A stretch of DNA of 28,390 bases from Candidatus Thorarchaeota archaeon (GTDB lineage Archaea > Asgardarchaeota > Thorarchaeia > Thorarchaeales > Thorarchaeaceae): assembly GCA_020355105.1 (NCBI GenBank), contig CP070658.1, positions 2,104,454-2,132,843 on the forward strand. Direction: 5' to 3'. The translations under genes and the position numbers were made by a program. A model generated the notes under the pieces. The model was not told where the DNA came from. It made no database searches and was given only the letters and a program-made list of their open reading frames with translations. Position 1 is the stretch's first letter, and the number at the start of each line of letters is the position of its first letter. Shown here piece by piece: positions 14,559 to 21,785 of this stretch.

Positions 14559-16820
14559 TTGACTGAGAGTCAGGTCTTTAAGGAGTACATTGCAGCAGAC
14601 AACAGCCACGACTCAGGGGATACAAGATTGAGTCTAGAGAGTCTTTCGGACATTCCAGGTGTAGGTGAGAAGGTCAAGAAGGCGCTTGTTGACCACTTTG
14701 GCAGTGAGGCAGTCGCTCTCAAGGTCATCACGGATTCCCGTTTGGACCTTGTTTCGGCTGTGCAAGGGATTGGTGACAAACAAGCAGTCAATATCGTCAA
14801 AGCTGCGTTTGAGGTCCAGTTTGGCGCTAGTGCCAATACAATCTTGAGAAGTGTGGACGCCCGGAAGATATTCGACTCCGTCATAGGTATCATCCGTGGC
14901 TATACCAACACTAGCTATGCTAGGGACAAGCTGATCCTGTACTTCCCCTTGCCACCAGATAAGCTTGACACCATTCACGAGAGACAGAAGTACTTCTCAG
15001 ACGCTTCCAGAATGGCGCATGACCTCACAGAAGAGCAGAAGGAGATTCTCAGTACAAACTTGAGTCAAACTCGAGGTCTCTACAGAAGAATCAAACCCCG
15101 CCGAATCGAGGGAAGGGTCATAATTACAAATGATGAGAAGGTGTTTGACAAGCTAGTGAGTGAGGGTGTTGACCGTTGGTGTCAAGTCTATGTCATATCC
15201 GAGGGTGAGAACGCGGTAGACTACGCAAAGGGGTATGACCTAGTCATCTACATATCGCCTCTTGGAGTCTATGACGATTCTGTCGACATGCTGGACAATG
15301 TGGAGATTCTTGGGAAAGACTGGACGATTGACGACGTCCTGCCCGAGAAGACCATAGGTTTCTACTCCAGAAACTACCGAGTCATTGATGCGGCCTCTAA
15401 GCTTGCGAATGTCTTTGGGAAACTACCGATGAACGACTCTGTCCGAGGATTCATTGAGAGCATCGACATTGATAGCCTCAAAGAGGTCGGAGAACTTCTG
15501 AAGAACCTGAATGAGGAGGGCGATCTTGCTGAGGATGTTGATGCCGAGCTTGATCGGTACAGAAGAGCTGTCAAGGCGTTTCCGACTGCAGTTGCTGAAA
15601 CTGAGGCGTGGTTGAATGAGGAGATAAAGACCAGGATCTCAAAGAGTGAAGTGACATTGGGAGGCCAACAGATAATCTCTATTCTGCAATCTGCCGAACT
15701 AGAAGGAGCAGAGGGAAGCGCGCTAAGAAGCATGCTTCCTGCTGAGATTGTGGAAACCTTCAGTTCTACCATACAAGAAGCTGAGGACAAGCTAGTAGAG
15801 ATGCTTGGTCTGACCATGAAAGAGGCTGACTGGGCTACTGGTGTTATCAGTGAAGAGATTGCTCTACCTGTAAAGATGGTCTCAACCCAGATCAATGACC
15901 TTGAGGACAGACTCAGGAGGCTCTTTGCAGACCGGCAGTTCCGACTCATCAAGAAGATGTCCAACCAGCTTGAGAAGCTAACCCCCGCAGTGACTGAAGC
16001 CGTGCGTACTCTCCTGGACTTCGACCTCTTCCTAGCTGTTGGATTGTTCAGCAAGGAGTATGATCTGCAAACGCCTACTATTTCGACCGAATACGCAGGT
16101 GTTGGCGTTCAAGGAGCCAGAAACGTGGCTCTTACCGAAAGCATGCTGAGAGGCAAACACGGCAAGGTTCAACCCATAGACTATGCCATCGGGAAGACCC
16201 CATTCCAACCAGCAGGTACGAACGAGGAGAACTGTACAATCCTCTCAGGTGCAAACAGTGGTGGCAAGACGACAACCATCCAGACACTTGCTCAGATAGC
16301 CACCATGGCACAGGCCGGTTTGCCAGTGCCGGCAGACAAGGCATACATGCCCCCGTTTGAGGAGATATACTTCTTCTACAAGAGCAGAGGAGTGGTGAGT
16401 GCTGGTGCATTCGAAACCACATTAAAGCAGTTTGCTGACATAGTTACGTCGGAAAAGCCCAAACTGGCCCTCTTTGATGAGGTTGAGGCTATCACTGAAC
16501 CTGGTAGCGCAGCCAACGTGATTGCAGGACTCATTGAGATTCTACAGCGTGATACCAGAAGCTGCACTGTAATCTGCAGCCATATGGCGCGAGAAATCAA
16601 GGAAGTCACCGACACCCCCGTTCGAATCGACGGAATTGAGGCCCAGGGACTTGATGAGAATCTCGAGCTTGTTGTGGACAGAACGCCACGCTTCGGCTAT
16701 CTCGCAAGAAGCACTCCCGAGCTAATCGTTGAGCGCCTGACAAAGCTATCCAAGGGCAAGAAGCGGGAAGTATATGAGAGAATTCTCGGGAATCTCACTG
16801 GGACTCGACATCGCACCTGA
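14559..16820 (+). CDS. HhH-MutS family ATPase (archaeal MutS-like, MutS5/MutS2-related)
   Basis: 753 aa from TTG at 14559, supported by the SD GAGGTGGT 8 bases upstream. Residues about 27-90 hold two helix-hairpin-helix motifs (LSDIPGVGEKVKKAL and VQGIGDKQAVNIVK), a non-specific DNA-binding module. A long, partly coiled-coil lever region follows. The C-terminal MutS ATPase has Walker A GANSGGKTTT (from 564), Walker B LALFDEVEA (Asp640-Glu641) and a switch His in VICSHM. I see no mismatch-recognition domain I and no Smr nuclease. By analogy it acts on branched DNA or recombination intermediates rather than mismatches, but this archaeal group is not well defined. The next gene starts 45 bases later, so the two may be cotranscribed. 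Confidence 0.88.
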   Translation: MTESQVFKEYIAADNSHDSGDTRLSLESLSDIPGVGEKVKKALVDHFGSEAVALKVITDSRLDLVSAVQGIGDKQAVNIVKAAFEVQFGASANTILRSVDARKIFDSVIGIIRGYTNTSYARDKLILYFPLPPDKLDTIHERQKYFSDASRMAHDLTEEQKEILSTNLSQTRGLYRRIKPRRIEGRVIITNDEKVFDKLVSEGVDRWCQVYVISEGENAVDYAKGYDLVIYISPLGVYDDSVDMLDNVEILGKDWTIDDVLPEKTIGFYSRNYRVIDAASKLANVFGKLPMNDSVRGFIESIDIDSLKEVGELLKNLNEEGDLAEDVDAELDRYRRAVKAFPTAVAETEAWLNEEIKTRISKSEVTLGGQQIISILQSAELEGAEGSALRSMLPAEIVETFSSTIQEAEDKLVEMLGLTMKEADWATGVISEEIALPVKMVSTQINDLEDRLRRLFADRQFRLIKKMSNQLEKLTPAVTEAVRTLLDFDLFLAVGLFSKEYDLQTPTISTEYAGVGVQGARNVALTESMLRGKHGKVQPIDYAIGKTPFQPAGTNEENCTILSGANSGGKTTTIQTLAQIATMAQAGLPVPADKAYMPPFEEIYFFYKSRGVVSAGAFETTLKQFADIVTSEKPKLALFDEVEAITEPGSAANVIAGLIEILQRDTRSCTVICSHMAREIKEVTDTPVRIDGIEAQGLDENLELVVDRTPRFGYLARSTPELIVERLTKLSKGKKREVYERILGNLTGTRHRT

Positions 16821-16865
16821 GGGTTCACCTGCAGCGCAATTGATACCGGTCCAGGAGGTTGAGCA

Positions 16866-17438
16866 TTGAACCGAGTGCTTGTGTTCGGAGATGCACATAT
16901 CCCATCACGTCGCGATTCGATTCCATCCCAATTCTACAGTCAGATAGAGAACTCACAGTACGACCTGGCTCTTGTGACGGGCGACCTTGTCCGAGAGGCA
17001 GAGATGAGGGCCGCGATGCCTGAGTTACCTAAGTGTTACATGGTTCAGGGCAACATGGATTATGGCCGTGCTTTCAACATCCATGAACAGGTTGAGATTG
17101 AGGAGCTGAATTTCCTTCTACTACACGGCACACAGTTCAGGCCCCGGGGCAATGTCAAGCAATTCTGGGAGATTATTATGAATGTGGGCGCAGATGTTGG
17201 AGTTCACGGTCACACTCACGAGCTTAGCATCGATCTATATGAAGGCAGACTCATCCTGAATCCCGGGACGATTTCTGGAGCCACCGGAGGTTGGGCAGGA
17301 GTTCAAGATGCGAGTTTCATGGAGATTGAGGTTTCCCAGTCTAAAATGACCGTCAATCTACACTATACTGACTGGCACGTCGTAAAGAGGTCAGAAGCCC
17401 GATTTCAGAAGGTGGCGGGCCAAATGGTCCGCTTTTGA
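16866..17438 (+). CDS. Vps29/YfcE-like metallophosphoesterase
   Basis: 190 aa from TTG at 16866; the strong SD GGAGG at 16854-16858 makes this unusual start convincing. Calcineurin-like phosphoesterase motifs are complete: G-D9-A-H11, G-D40, G-N63-M-D, H87-G and G-H116-T-H118. The start VLVFGDAHIPSRRDSIPSQF and the end ILNPGTISGATGG closely follow eukaryotic Vps29 (recalled as GDLHIPHRCNSLPAKF and INPGSATGA), more than the bacterial YfcE type. Vps29 is a retromer scaffold that has lost activity, whereas this protein keeps all metal ligands and is probably an active phosphodiesterase. It follows the HhH-MutS gene by 45 bases. Confidence 0.9.
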   Translation: MNRVLVFGDAHIPSRRDSIPSQFYSQIENSQYDLALVTGDLVREAEMRAAMPELPKCYMVQGNMDYGRAFNIHEQVEIEELNFLLLHGTQFRPRGNVKQFWEIIMNVGADVGVHGHTHELSIDLYEGRLILNPGTISGATGGWAGVQDASFMEIEVSQSKMTVNLHYTDWHVVKRSEARFQKVAGQMVRF

Positions 17439-17465
17439 CATTCACACTGGTATTAGATTGCCTCT

Positions 17466-18050
17466 TTACTCGTTTCCCCACGGGTCTGGGCTAAGTAACC
17501 GGACATAGAGAAGCTTGATCACATTTGCACTCTCTTCGAGGGATTTCTTGGTTATGCTTCGCCTCAACTCCATGAAGTCTATCTGGGAGTCGGATCCTTG
17601 GTCTGCAAGAAGAGAAGCAGGATCAGGCATCGACATCCGTATCTCTTCCGCGGGATCGATGTCCCGAGTAAACTTCACGCGGGCAAAGAAGAGGGCCAGA
17701 GTCTTCTTGATTGCCTTCTTCTCCGAGGACTCTGTGGGCATCATTGAAACAATGCTTGCTGCACCTGTCCTTAGCTTCTCAGAAACAATCTTCTGAACCG
17801 CCTCAGCAAGTTCCCGATTCTGCCCGACCGCAATACCCATGTTTATCATCAACATCCGGATTCGGTCCAGCAATACTCCAACTGTGGTTCCGACCAGTGG
17901 CTTGGGTCTCATTGCTGCACACCAGTCGTAATATGCATCAGTGATTCTCCGCAGTCCTTTTTCCTGTCTAGAGAACTCTAGAATGTTCTCAGCCGGGATG
18001 ATAGGGCACCATACGTTCATTGGTGTCGAGTCGGGACCCTTGCCACTCAT
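17466..18050 (-). CDS. Conserved-looking hypothetical protein, mostly helical
   Basis: 194 aa from ATG at 18050, with a GGTGA SD-like sequence about 6 bases upstream. I do not recognise the family. It has no signal peptide or membrane segment. The sequence is mainly helical, with a middle stretch RIRMLMINMGIAVGQNRELAEAVQ in the form of an amphipathic helix and an acidic, Asp-rich linker around residues 145-158. It is a single gene, convergent with the Vps29-like gene (27-base gap) and divergent from the TIGR04076-like gene. A plus-strand ORF inside it looks like a shadow. Confidence 0.7.
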   Translation of the reverse strand: MSGKGPDSTPMNVWCPIIPAENILEFSRQEKGLRRITDAYYDWCAAMRPKPLVGTTVGVLLDRIRMLMINMGIAVGQNRELAEAVQKIVSEKLRTGAASIVSMMPTESSEKKAIKKTLALFFARVKFTRDIDPAEEIRMSMPDPASLLADQGSDSQIDFMELRRSITKKSLEESANVIKLLYVRLLSPDPWGNE

Positions 18051-18207
18051 TCTTCGTCACCACGCCTAGTTTGAAGTCAATTATCAGTCTATTCGTAACA
18101 TATCCATTGTGTGATTAGTGCGGAAGATTCTCGAGGATGCTCTGGTGCTTGGCTTTATTACGCGGGTCCAATCTCCTCAATGAAGCACGTAGTAACGGGT
18201 GATTAGG

Positions 18208-18486
18208 ATGCCTACCTACAAGGTGACAATCGAAGTGGAAGATATCCTCGGGAGTGGAGAGTGTTCCATGGGACAGAAGGTCGGAGACAAATATCGATAT
18301 CCTGAAGACTTTGGGAAAATGTGTCCCTGGTCGTTCTATATCCTGTACCCGCGGATTCTTACTCTGTTATCTGGCGGGAGCTTCTACTATTATGATGATG
18401 GTGGAGATAGCACAACCGTGGGCTGTAGTGACCACAAACATCAGGTAGTATACAGGATTAGGCGCGAAACAGTTGAGGACGAGTAG
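18208..18486 (+). CDS. TIGR04076-like small protein
   Basis: 92 aa from ATG at 18208, with SD-like GGGTGAT 5 bases upstream and a TATA-like CTTTATTA at 18153-18160. The pattern V-T-I-E-V...G-E-C19...G-x-K-V-G-D, then M-C39-P-W, then L-L-S-G-G-S-F and V-G-C73-S-D, matches what I recall of the TIGR04076 family found in archaea and anaerobic bacteria. The three spaced Cys are conserved in that family. The function is unknown; a redox or metal role would be a guess. Confidence 0.75.
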   Translation: MPTYKVTIEVEDILGSGECSMGQKVGDKYRYPEDFGKMCPWSFYILYPRILTLLSGGSFYYYDDGGDSTTVGCSDHKHQVVYRIRRETVEDE

Positions 18487-18520
18487 TCCTGCGACTCGAC
18501 CACATTTCCTTCCGGAAAGC

Positions 18521-18528
18521 CTATAAGA
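18521..18528 (+). promoter_or_regulatory. Putative TATA box of the PRC-barrel gene
   Basis: CTATAAGA lies 35-42 bases before the ATG at 18563, which suggests a transcript with a leader of about 10 bases. Confidence 0.4.
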
Positions 18529-18562
18529 TTCCCAAACATGAATTAACAATAGTGAATGAAAG

Positions 18563-19237
18563 ATGGAGATTCATGAACCATTCTGCTGCAGGATGCTGAA
18601 GGACAAAGACGTTGTGGACTCTTCTAGCAGGAAGATTGGACGCATCGGCGATTTTGCATTTCTGTTTGATGGAGAGCTGAAGTTCTCACACTTCATGATG
18701 ACTGGATCCAGATGGGAAGAGCTCCTTGAGGCCCTCAACCTCAAGCCTGACCACGACCCTGTGTTCGACTCCACCCTCATCAAGAAGGTAGATGCCCATA
18801 TTCATCTAAACACTACAGCAAACAAACTCATGACTGCTGAAGATAGGCCTCTGGTTTCGGAGGATGAGATAAGATTCTCCGAACTGGAAACCCTTGACAT
18901 CATTGACAAGGACAATGTCAAGGTTGGCCGAGCTATCGACGTAGATTTCGATGTTGATGGACGCGTCTCAATCATAGCTGGAGGCGGCTTCATAGAAGAG
19001 AAGCTTGAAGCCATTGGCCTGAAGGAAGATGTTGACATAATCGTGCCAAGCGACGTCATAACTTCCATTGAGAATACAATACGGCTTTCTGTATCAAAAG
19101 ATGAGCTTGACACTACCCTTGATGGAGTCCTGAGAGAAAGAGCTATGGAGATCCGAAAGGAAAGGGAGGCTGCTAAGCACCACGGCAAGTCCACTAGAGA
19201 ACGCGTCTATGCCTTCTGGCCATATAGCTCAAAATGA
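18563..19237 (+). CDS. Protein with two PRC-barrel-like domains
   Basis: 224 aa from ATG at 18563. Two similar ~75-residue units are visible: DKDVVDSSSRKIGRIGDFAF...LLEALNLKPDHD (about 14-85) and LDIIDKDNVKVGRAIDVDFD...EKLEAIGLKEDVD (about 110-185). Each starts with a D-x-D/K-x-x-K-V/I-G-R-I/A beta pattern typical of PRC-barrel proteins and ends in a helix-plus-I/V-P/D-S strand. The C-terminus is a charged helix rich in Glu, Lys and Arg. PRC barrels take part in RNA processing (RimM) or photosynthetic reaction centres, and are common in archaea as small proteins of unknown role. No membrane segment is seen. It has its own promoter and is probably a single gene. Confidence 0.75.
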   Translation: MEIHEPFCCRMLKDKDVVDSSSRKIGRIGDFAFLFDGELKFSHFMMTGSRWEELLEALNLKPDHDPVFDSTLIKKVDAHIHLNTTANKLMTAEDRPLVSEDEIRFSELETLDIIDKDNVKVGRAIDVDFDVDGRVSIIAGGGFIEEKLEAIGLKEDVDIIVPSDVITSIENTIRLSVSKDELDTTLDGVLRERAMEIRKEREAAKHHGKSTRERVYAFWPYSSK

Positions 19238-19356
19238 ATGAAGGATTGCGGGAAGTTCCACATCGCTTTCCTTCAAGCTTTATCTGCGTTCTTCTCTTAC
19301 ATGGATAACCAATCGAGTGAGTTCTGACCTCGATAGAATTCTGGGAGAGGAGAACC

Positions 19357-19728
19357 ATGGACTTCGAATCGAAATACAACATTGATGCGAAGATACAGTT
19401 CAATCCAATGGAGATAATTGACTTTCCTGAACTGATTAAAGGATGCGCCAAGCAGTGGCAGAATTTGGCCCTTTGTCAAGTCAATGACAGTGTAATCAGA
19501 CTAGGGGTAATCAAGGGGGAATTCCACTGGCACAAGCATGATCGAGAGGACGAGTTCTTCTATGTGATTGAGGGACAGCTTCTCATCGACTTGGAGGGTC
19601 GCACGGTTGGGCTGGGACCATGCCAGGGCTTTGTTGTACCAATGGGAGTAACGCATCGGACAAGGGCACCAAAGAGAACGGCAATCATGATGGTTGAAGG
19701 TAGCACCGTGACGCCAACAGGAGACTAG
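19357..19728 (+). CDS. Cupin-fold metal-binding protein
   Basis: 123 aa from ATG at 19357; the SD GGGAGAGGAG is 4-5 bases upstream. Cupin motif 1 is GEFHWHKHDREDEFFYVIEG (likely ligands His59, His61 and Glu66) and motif 2 is VVPMGVTHRTRA (His100). It is a single-domain cupin of the size seen in small isomerases, dioxygenases or binding proteins; the substrate is unknown. The GNAT gene starts 5 bases after its stop, so the two are almost certainly cotranscribed. Confidence 0.88.
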   Translation: MDFESKYNIDAKIQFNPMEIIDFPELIKGCAKQWQNLALCQVNDSVIRLGVIKGEFHWHKHDREDEFFYVIEGQLLIDLEGRTVGLGPCQGFVVPMGVTHRTRAPKRTAIMMVEGSTVTPTGD

Positions 19729-19733
19729 AAGGA

Positions 19734-20609
19734 ATGCCAGAGATTAGACCTCTTCGCGAATCAGACAGAGATGACATACTGGAGATTGCAAAGCACACAT
19801 GGGGCGGGCACGACTATCTTCCGTATTCCTTCGATGCTTGGCTCAAGGACAAGAATTCGCATACTGCAGCCATTGAACAGGAAGGCCATGTCATCGCTCT
19901 GGCAAACCTTAGGGTCATCGAGAACGGCAGGACTGGGTGGATGGAGGGCCTTCGAGTCCACCCAGACTATAGAGGCAGGGGCTTCGCAAACACACTCACC
20001 AATCATGTTGTCCAGACCGCCATTGACCTACGGTTGGAGCGTATCCGATACACCAGTGCCACCGTAAATGTCGAATCGCTCCATATCGGTCAAAAGGCCG
20101 GGATGGAACGGAAGTTCGATCTTGCAGTATCCTGGCACGCAGATCCCGGGGAGATAGCGTGGCGCTCATCAACGGACCCCATCAGAGAGGTGGCTTCAAC
20201 TCAGCTACACCACAATCTGGTTAGCTCTGGGCTACTCCCCTACAACGTCATAATATACGACTGGAAAGCCCTCGATGCTAGACCAGATGCTCTGGATAAG
20301 ATTGGACAGACGGCCCGATTCTGGGTCCAATTGCAGAATGGTGCCATCAAGTCCTTCTCTCTTGGCCTGAAACGTGACGCCTCTGGAGGACCTCAATGGG
20401 CGTTCACAGTATACGCGAGTAGTGAATCAGGGTTTCTTGACCACCTGTCACACCACGTGGGTATGGCAACAGAGAATGAGTGCACATCCATGTTTGGAGC
20501 CTTTCAGAAGGAGTTCTCTCATACCTTCTTTGCTCTTGACTGGGCACAAGACGAAGATGATGATGAAGGTGAAGAGTTCGCACTGACGCTTCTTGAGCGC
20601 GTTCTGTAG
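19734..20609 (+). CDS. GNAT-family N-acetyltransferase, NAT16-like arrangement
   Basis: 291 aa from ATG at 19734, with an AGAAGGA SD directly upstream. The GNAT domain covers residues 1-150: IRPLRESDRDDILEIAKHTW, then GHDYLPYSFDAWL, then motif A MEGLRVHPDYRGRGFANTL with the acetyl-CoA pyrophosphate loop. The DYLP block plus E-G-L-R-V-x-P resembles, from memory, vertebrate NAT16 (histidine N-acetyltransferase). The C-terminal 140 residues form a second domain (W-H-A-D-P-G-E...VIIYDWKALD...) as in that group, ending in an acidic DEDDDEGEE tail stretch. The acceptor is unknown. It forms an operon with the cupin gene. Confidence 0.85.
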   Translation: MPEIRPLRESDRDDILEIAKHTWGGHDYLPYSFDAWLKDKNSHTAAIEQEGHVIALANLRVIENGRTGWMEGLRVHPDYRGRGFANTLTNHVVQTAIDLRLERIRYTSATVNVESLHIGQKAGMERKFDLAVSWHADPGEIAWRSSTDPIREVASTQLHHNLVSSGLLPYNVIIYDWKALDARPDALDKIGQTARFWVQLQNGAIKSFSLGLKRDASGGPQWAFTVYASSESGFLDHLSHHVGMATENECTSMFGAFQKEFSHTFFALDWAQDEDDDEGEEFALTLLERVL

Positions 20610-20693
20610 ACAGTCCATCAAGCTTGCCATGATAGAACGAATGGCCTTGTCAGGCTATGCAAATCGTGCTGGTTGTGAAGGAATCGAAGGAGT

Positions 20694-21179
20694 CTACGAT
20701 TCCAACTCTAAAACGACTTGAGCAGATTCCTTTCGGATTCTCGTCTCAGTTCTTGCGATACGCTCTATTATTCTCTTGAGAGTCTTCAGCATGCCCTCCA
20801 AATCACTGTCGAGTTCACTGTGAAACAAGACTCTCTCAACGGCCAATAGCGCCTCCTCTGCCTCATGAATCACGTCATATGCTGTGTGCGGGTACTCGGT
20901 TGTCCGCTTCTCCTCTAGCACGAACCTAATCAGGTCAAGTAGCTCTTCTGTTCCGTAGACTTTCATGTCGATTGCCCTCTTTGGACACGCTGCAACACAA
21001 ACACCGCAACCTCTGCACCTCTCCTGCCGCACGTGCAAGGCCCTGTCGATTATCACAGGTGCATCCCATGGACAGAGATCGGCACATAGCCCGCAGAGTA
21101 TACATCCATCAGCGTCCTCGTTTCTCACTTCGATTATTGATAGTAGGGCAACCTCTGTAGGATCCAGTTCATCATTCAT
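20694..21179 (-). CDS. 2x[4Fe-4S] ferredoxin-domain protein with helical C-terminus
   Basis: 161 aa from ATG at 21179, chosen for the GGAGAAGGA SD 8 bases upstream; GTG and TTG starts further upstream up to 21212 are also open. Two clusters are bound by C26-x2-C29-x2-C32-x3-C36 (CILCGLCADLCP) and C55-x2-C58-x2-C61-x3-C65 (CRGCGVCVAACP). Residues 80-161 are helical with many charged residues and no known motif. It is a cytoplasmic electron carrier or subunit of a redox complex; the partner is not visible here. The small basic-protein gene lies 42 bases upstream and is probably in the same transcript. Confidence 0.85.
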   Translation of the reverse strand: MNDELDPTEVALLSIIEVRNEDADGCILCGLCADLCPWDAPVIIDRALHVRQERCRGCGVCVAACPKRAIDMKVYGTEELLDLIRFVLEEKRTTEYPHTAYDVIHEAEEALLAVERVLFHSELDSDLEGMLKTLKRIIERIARTETRIRKESAQVVLELES

Positions 21180-21221
21180 TTGGAGTTCCTTCTCCACCCT
21201 GTCCACAGCCAAGAAGATGAC

Positions 21222-21422
21222 TTACCTCCTTCCTAAGAGCGTCAGACTGCATCCACGTCTTTTCAGCTCTCTCTCAATCCTTTGAATGTGGACAGATGTT
21301 GCGACTCTTGTGTTCTTCAATGAAACTAGCATCAACTTGAGGTCGCTCTCCTTTTCTTCCGAGAGTCTTCTCGGAAGGACTACTCTGAACGCGTGCTTTC
21401 GCCATTTTGGAGTTCCACTCAT
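21222..21422 (-). CDS. Small basic hypothetical protein
   Basis: 66 aa from ATG at 21422, supported by a strong SD GGAGGTG 6 bases upstream. The same frame is open further up to 21518, but that part has no SD and less gene-like sequence. The protein is rich in Arg and Lys (MSGTPKWRKHAFRVVLPRR at the start, GRR at the end), with a middle helix and no Cys pair. The family is not recognised; binding to nucleic acid is possible. A TATA-like AAGTATAAATCG (21518-21529) lies about 95-105 bases upstream on the minus strand. Confidence 0.6.
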   Translation of the reverse strand: MSGTPKWRKHAFRVVLPRRLSEEKESDLKLMLVSLKNTRVATSVHIQRIERELKRRGCSLTLLGRR

Positions 21423-21785
21423 TCTAACACCTCCTTGTTTAGAGTTCGTGCAAGTTTCACGAAGGACTGGGTCGCTTGGCAAATCGCTACTCTTTGTTGC
21501 TCCAGACATTCGTATCACGATTTATACTTGGAAGAATTCATATTATAACTTTGTGGCATCAACATACCATCGTAATGTCATGAAATTATATAATTGGGTG
21601 ACATAAATGTATACAAGGCGTGCATGATATGTGCTCTTCATGTACGTTCTGTGTAGTACCGAGAGGTTTCCTTGGCCTGAGAGTGACATTTATGTACATT
21701 CTAGAGTCATGTAGAACAGGCAAACTGACATTTGTATGAGTCAAGATGCCTACGAGAGATCCTGAGGAACTACCCACCAAGAGGA
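21423..21785. promoter_or_regulatory. AT-rich intergenic regulatory region with repeated operator-like sites
   Basis: 363 bases without a gene. TGACAT-led motifs recur at 21599-21614 (TGACATAAATGTATAC), 21684-21699 (TGACATTTATGTACAT) and 21726-21741 (TGACATTTGTATGAGT), with an inverted ATGTCA at 21575-21580. The cores ACATAAATGT and ACATTTATGT are exact reverse complements of each other and each has palindromic ACAT/ATGT arms. A perfect palindrome AATTATATAATT lies at 21584-21595, and ATGTACRTTCT occurs twice (near 21640 and 21690). The minus-strand TATA is at 21518-21529. The sites flank the likely start of the tandem-HTH gene, so that protein is a candidate for binding them. Confidence 0.6.

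Noticed and set aside
15374..16054. 226-codon minus-strand frame rich in Ser
   Set aside because: Low-complexity Ser/Leu translation is typical of an antisense shadow of the HhH-MutS coiled-coil region.
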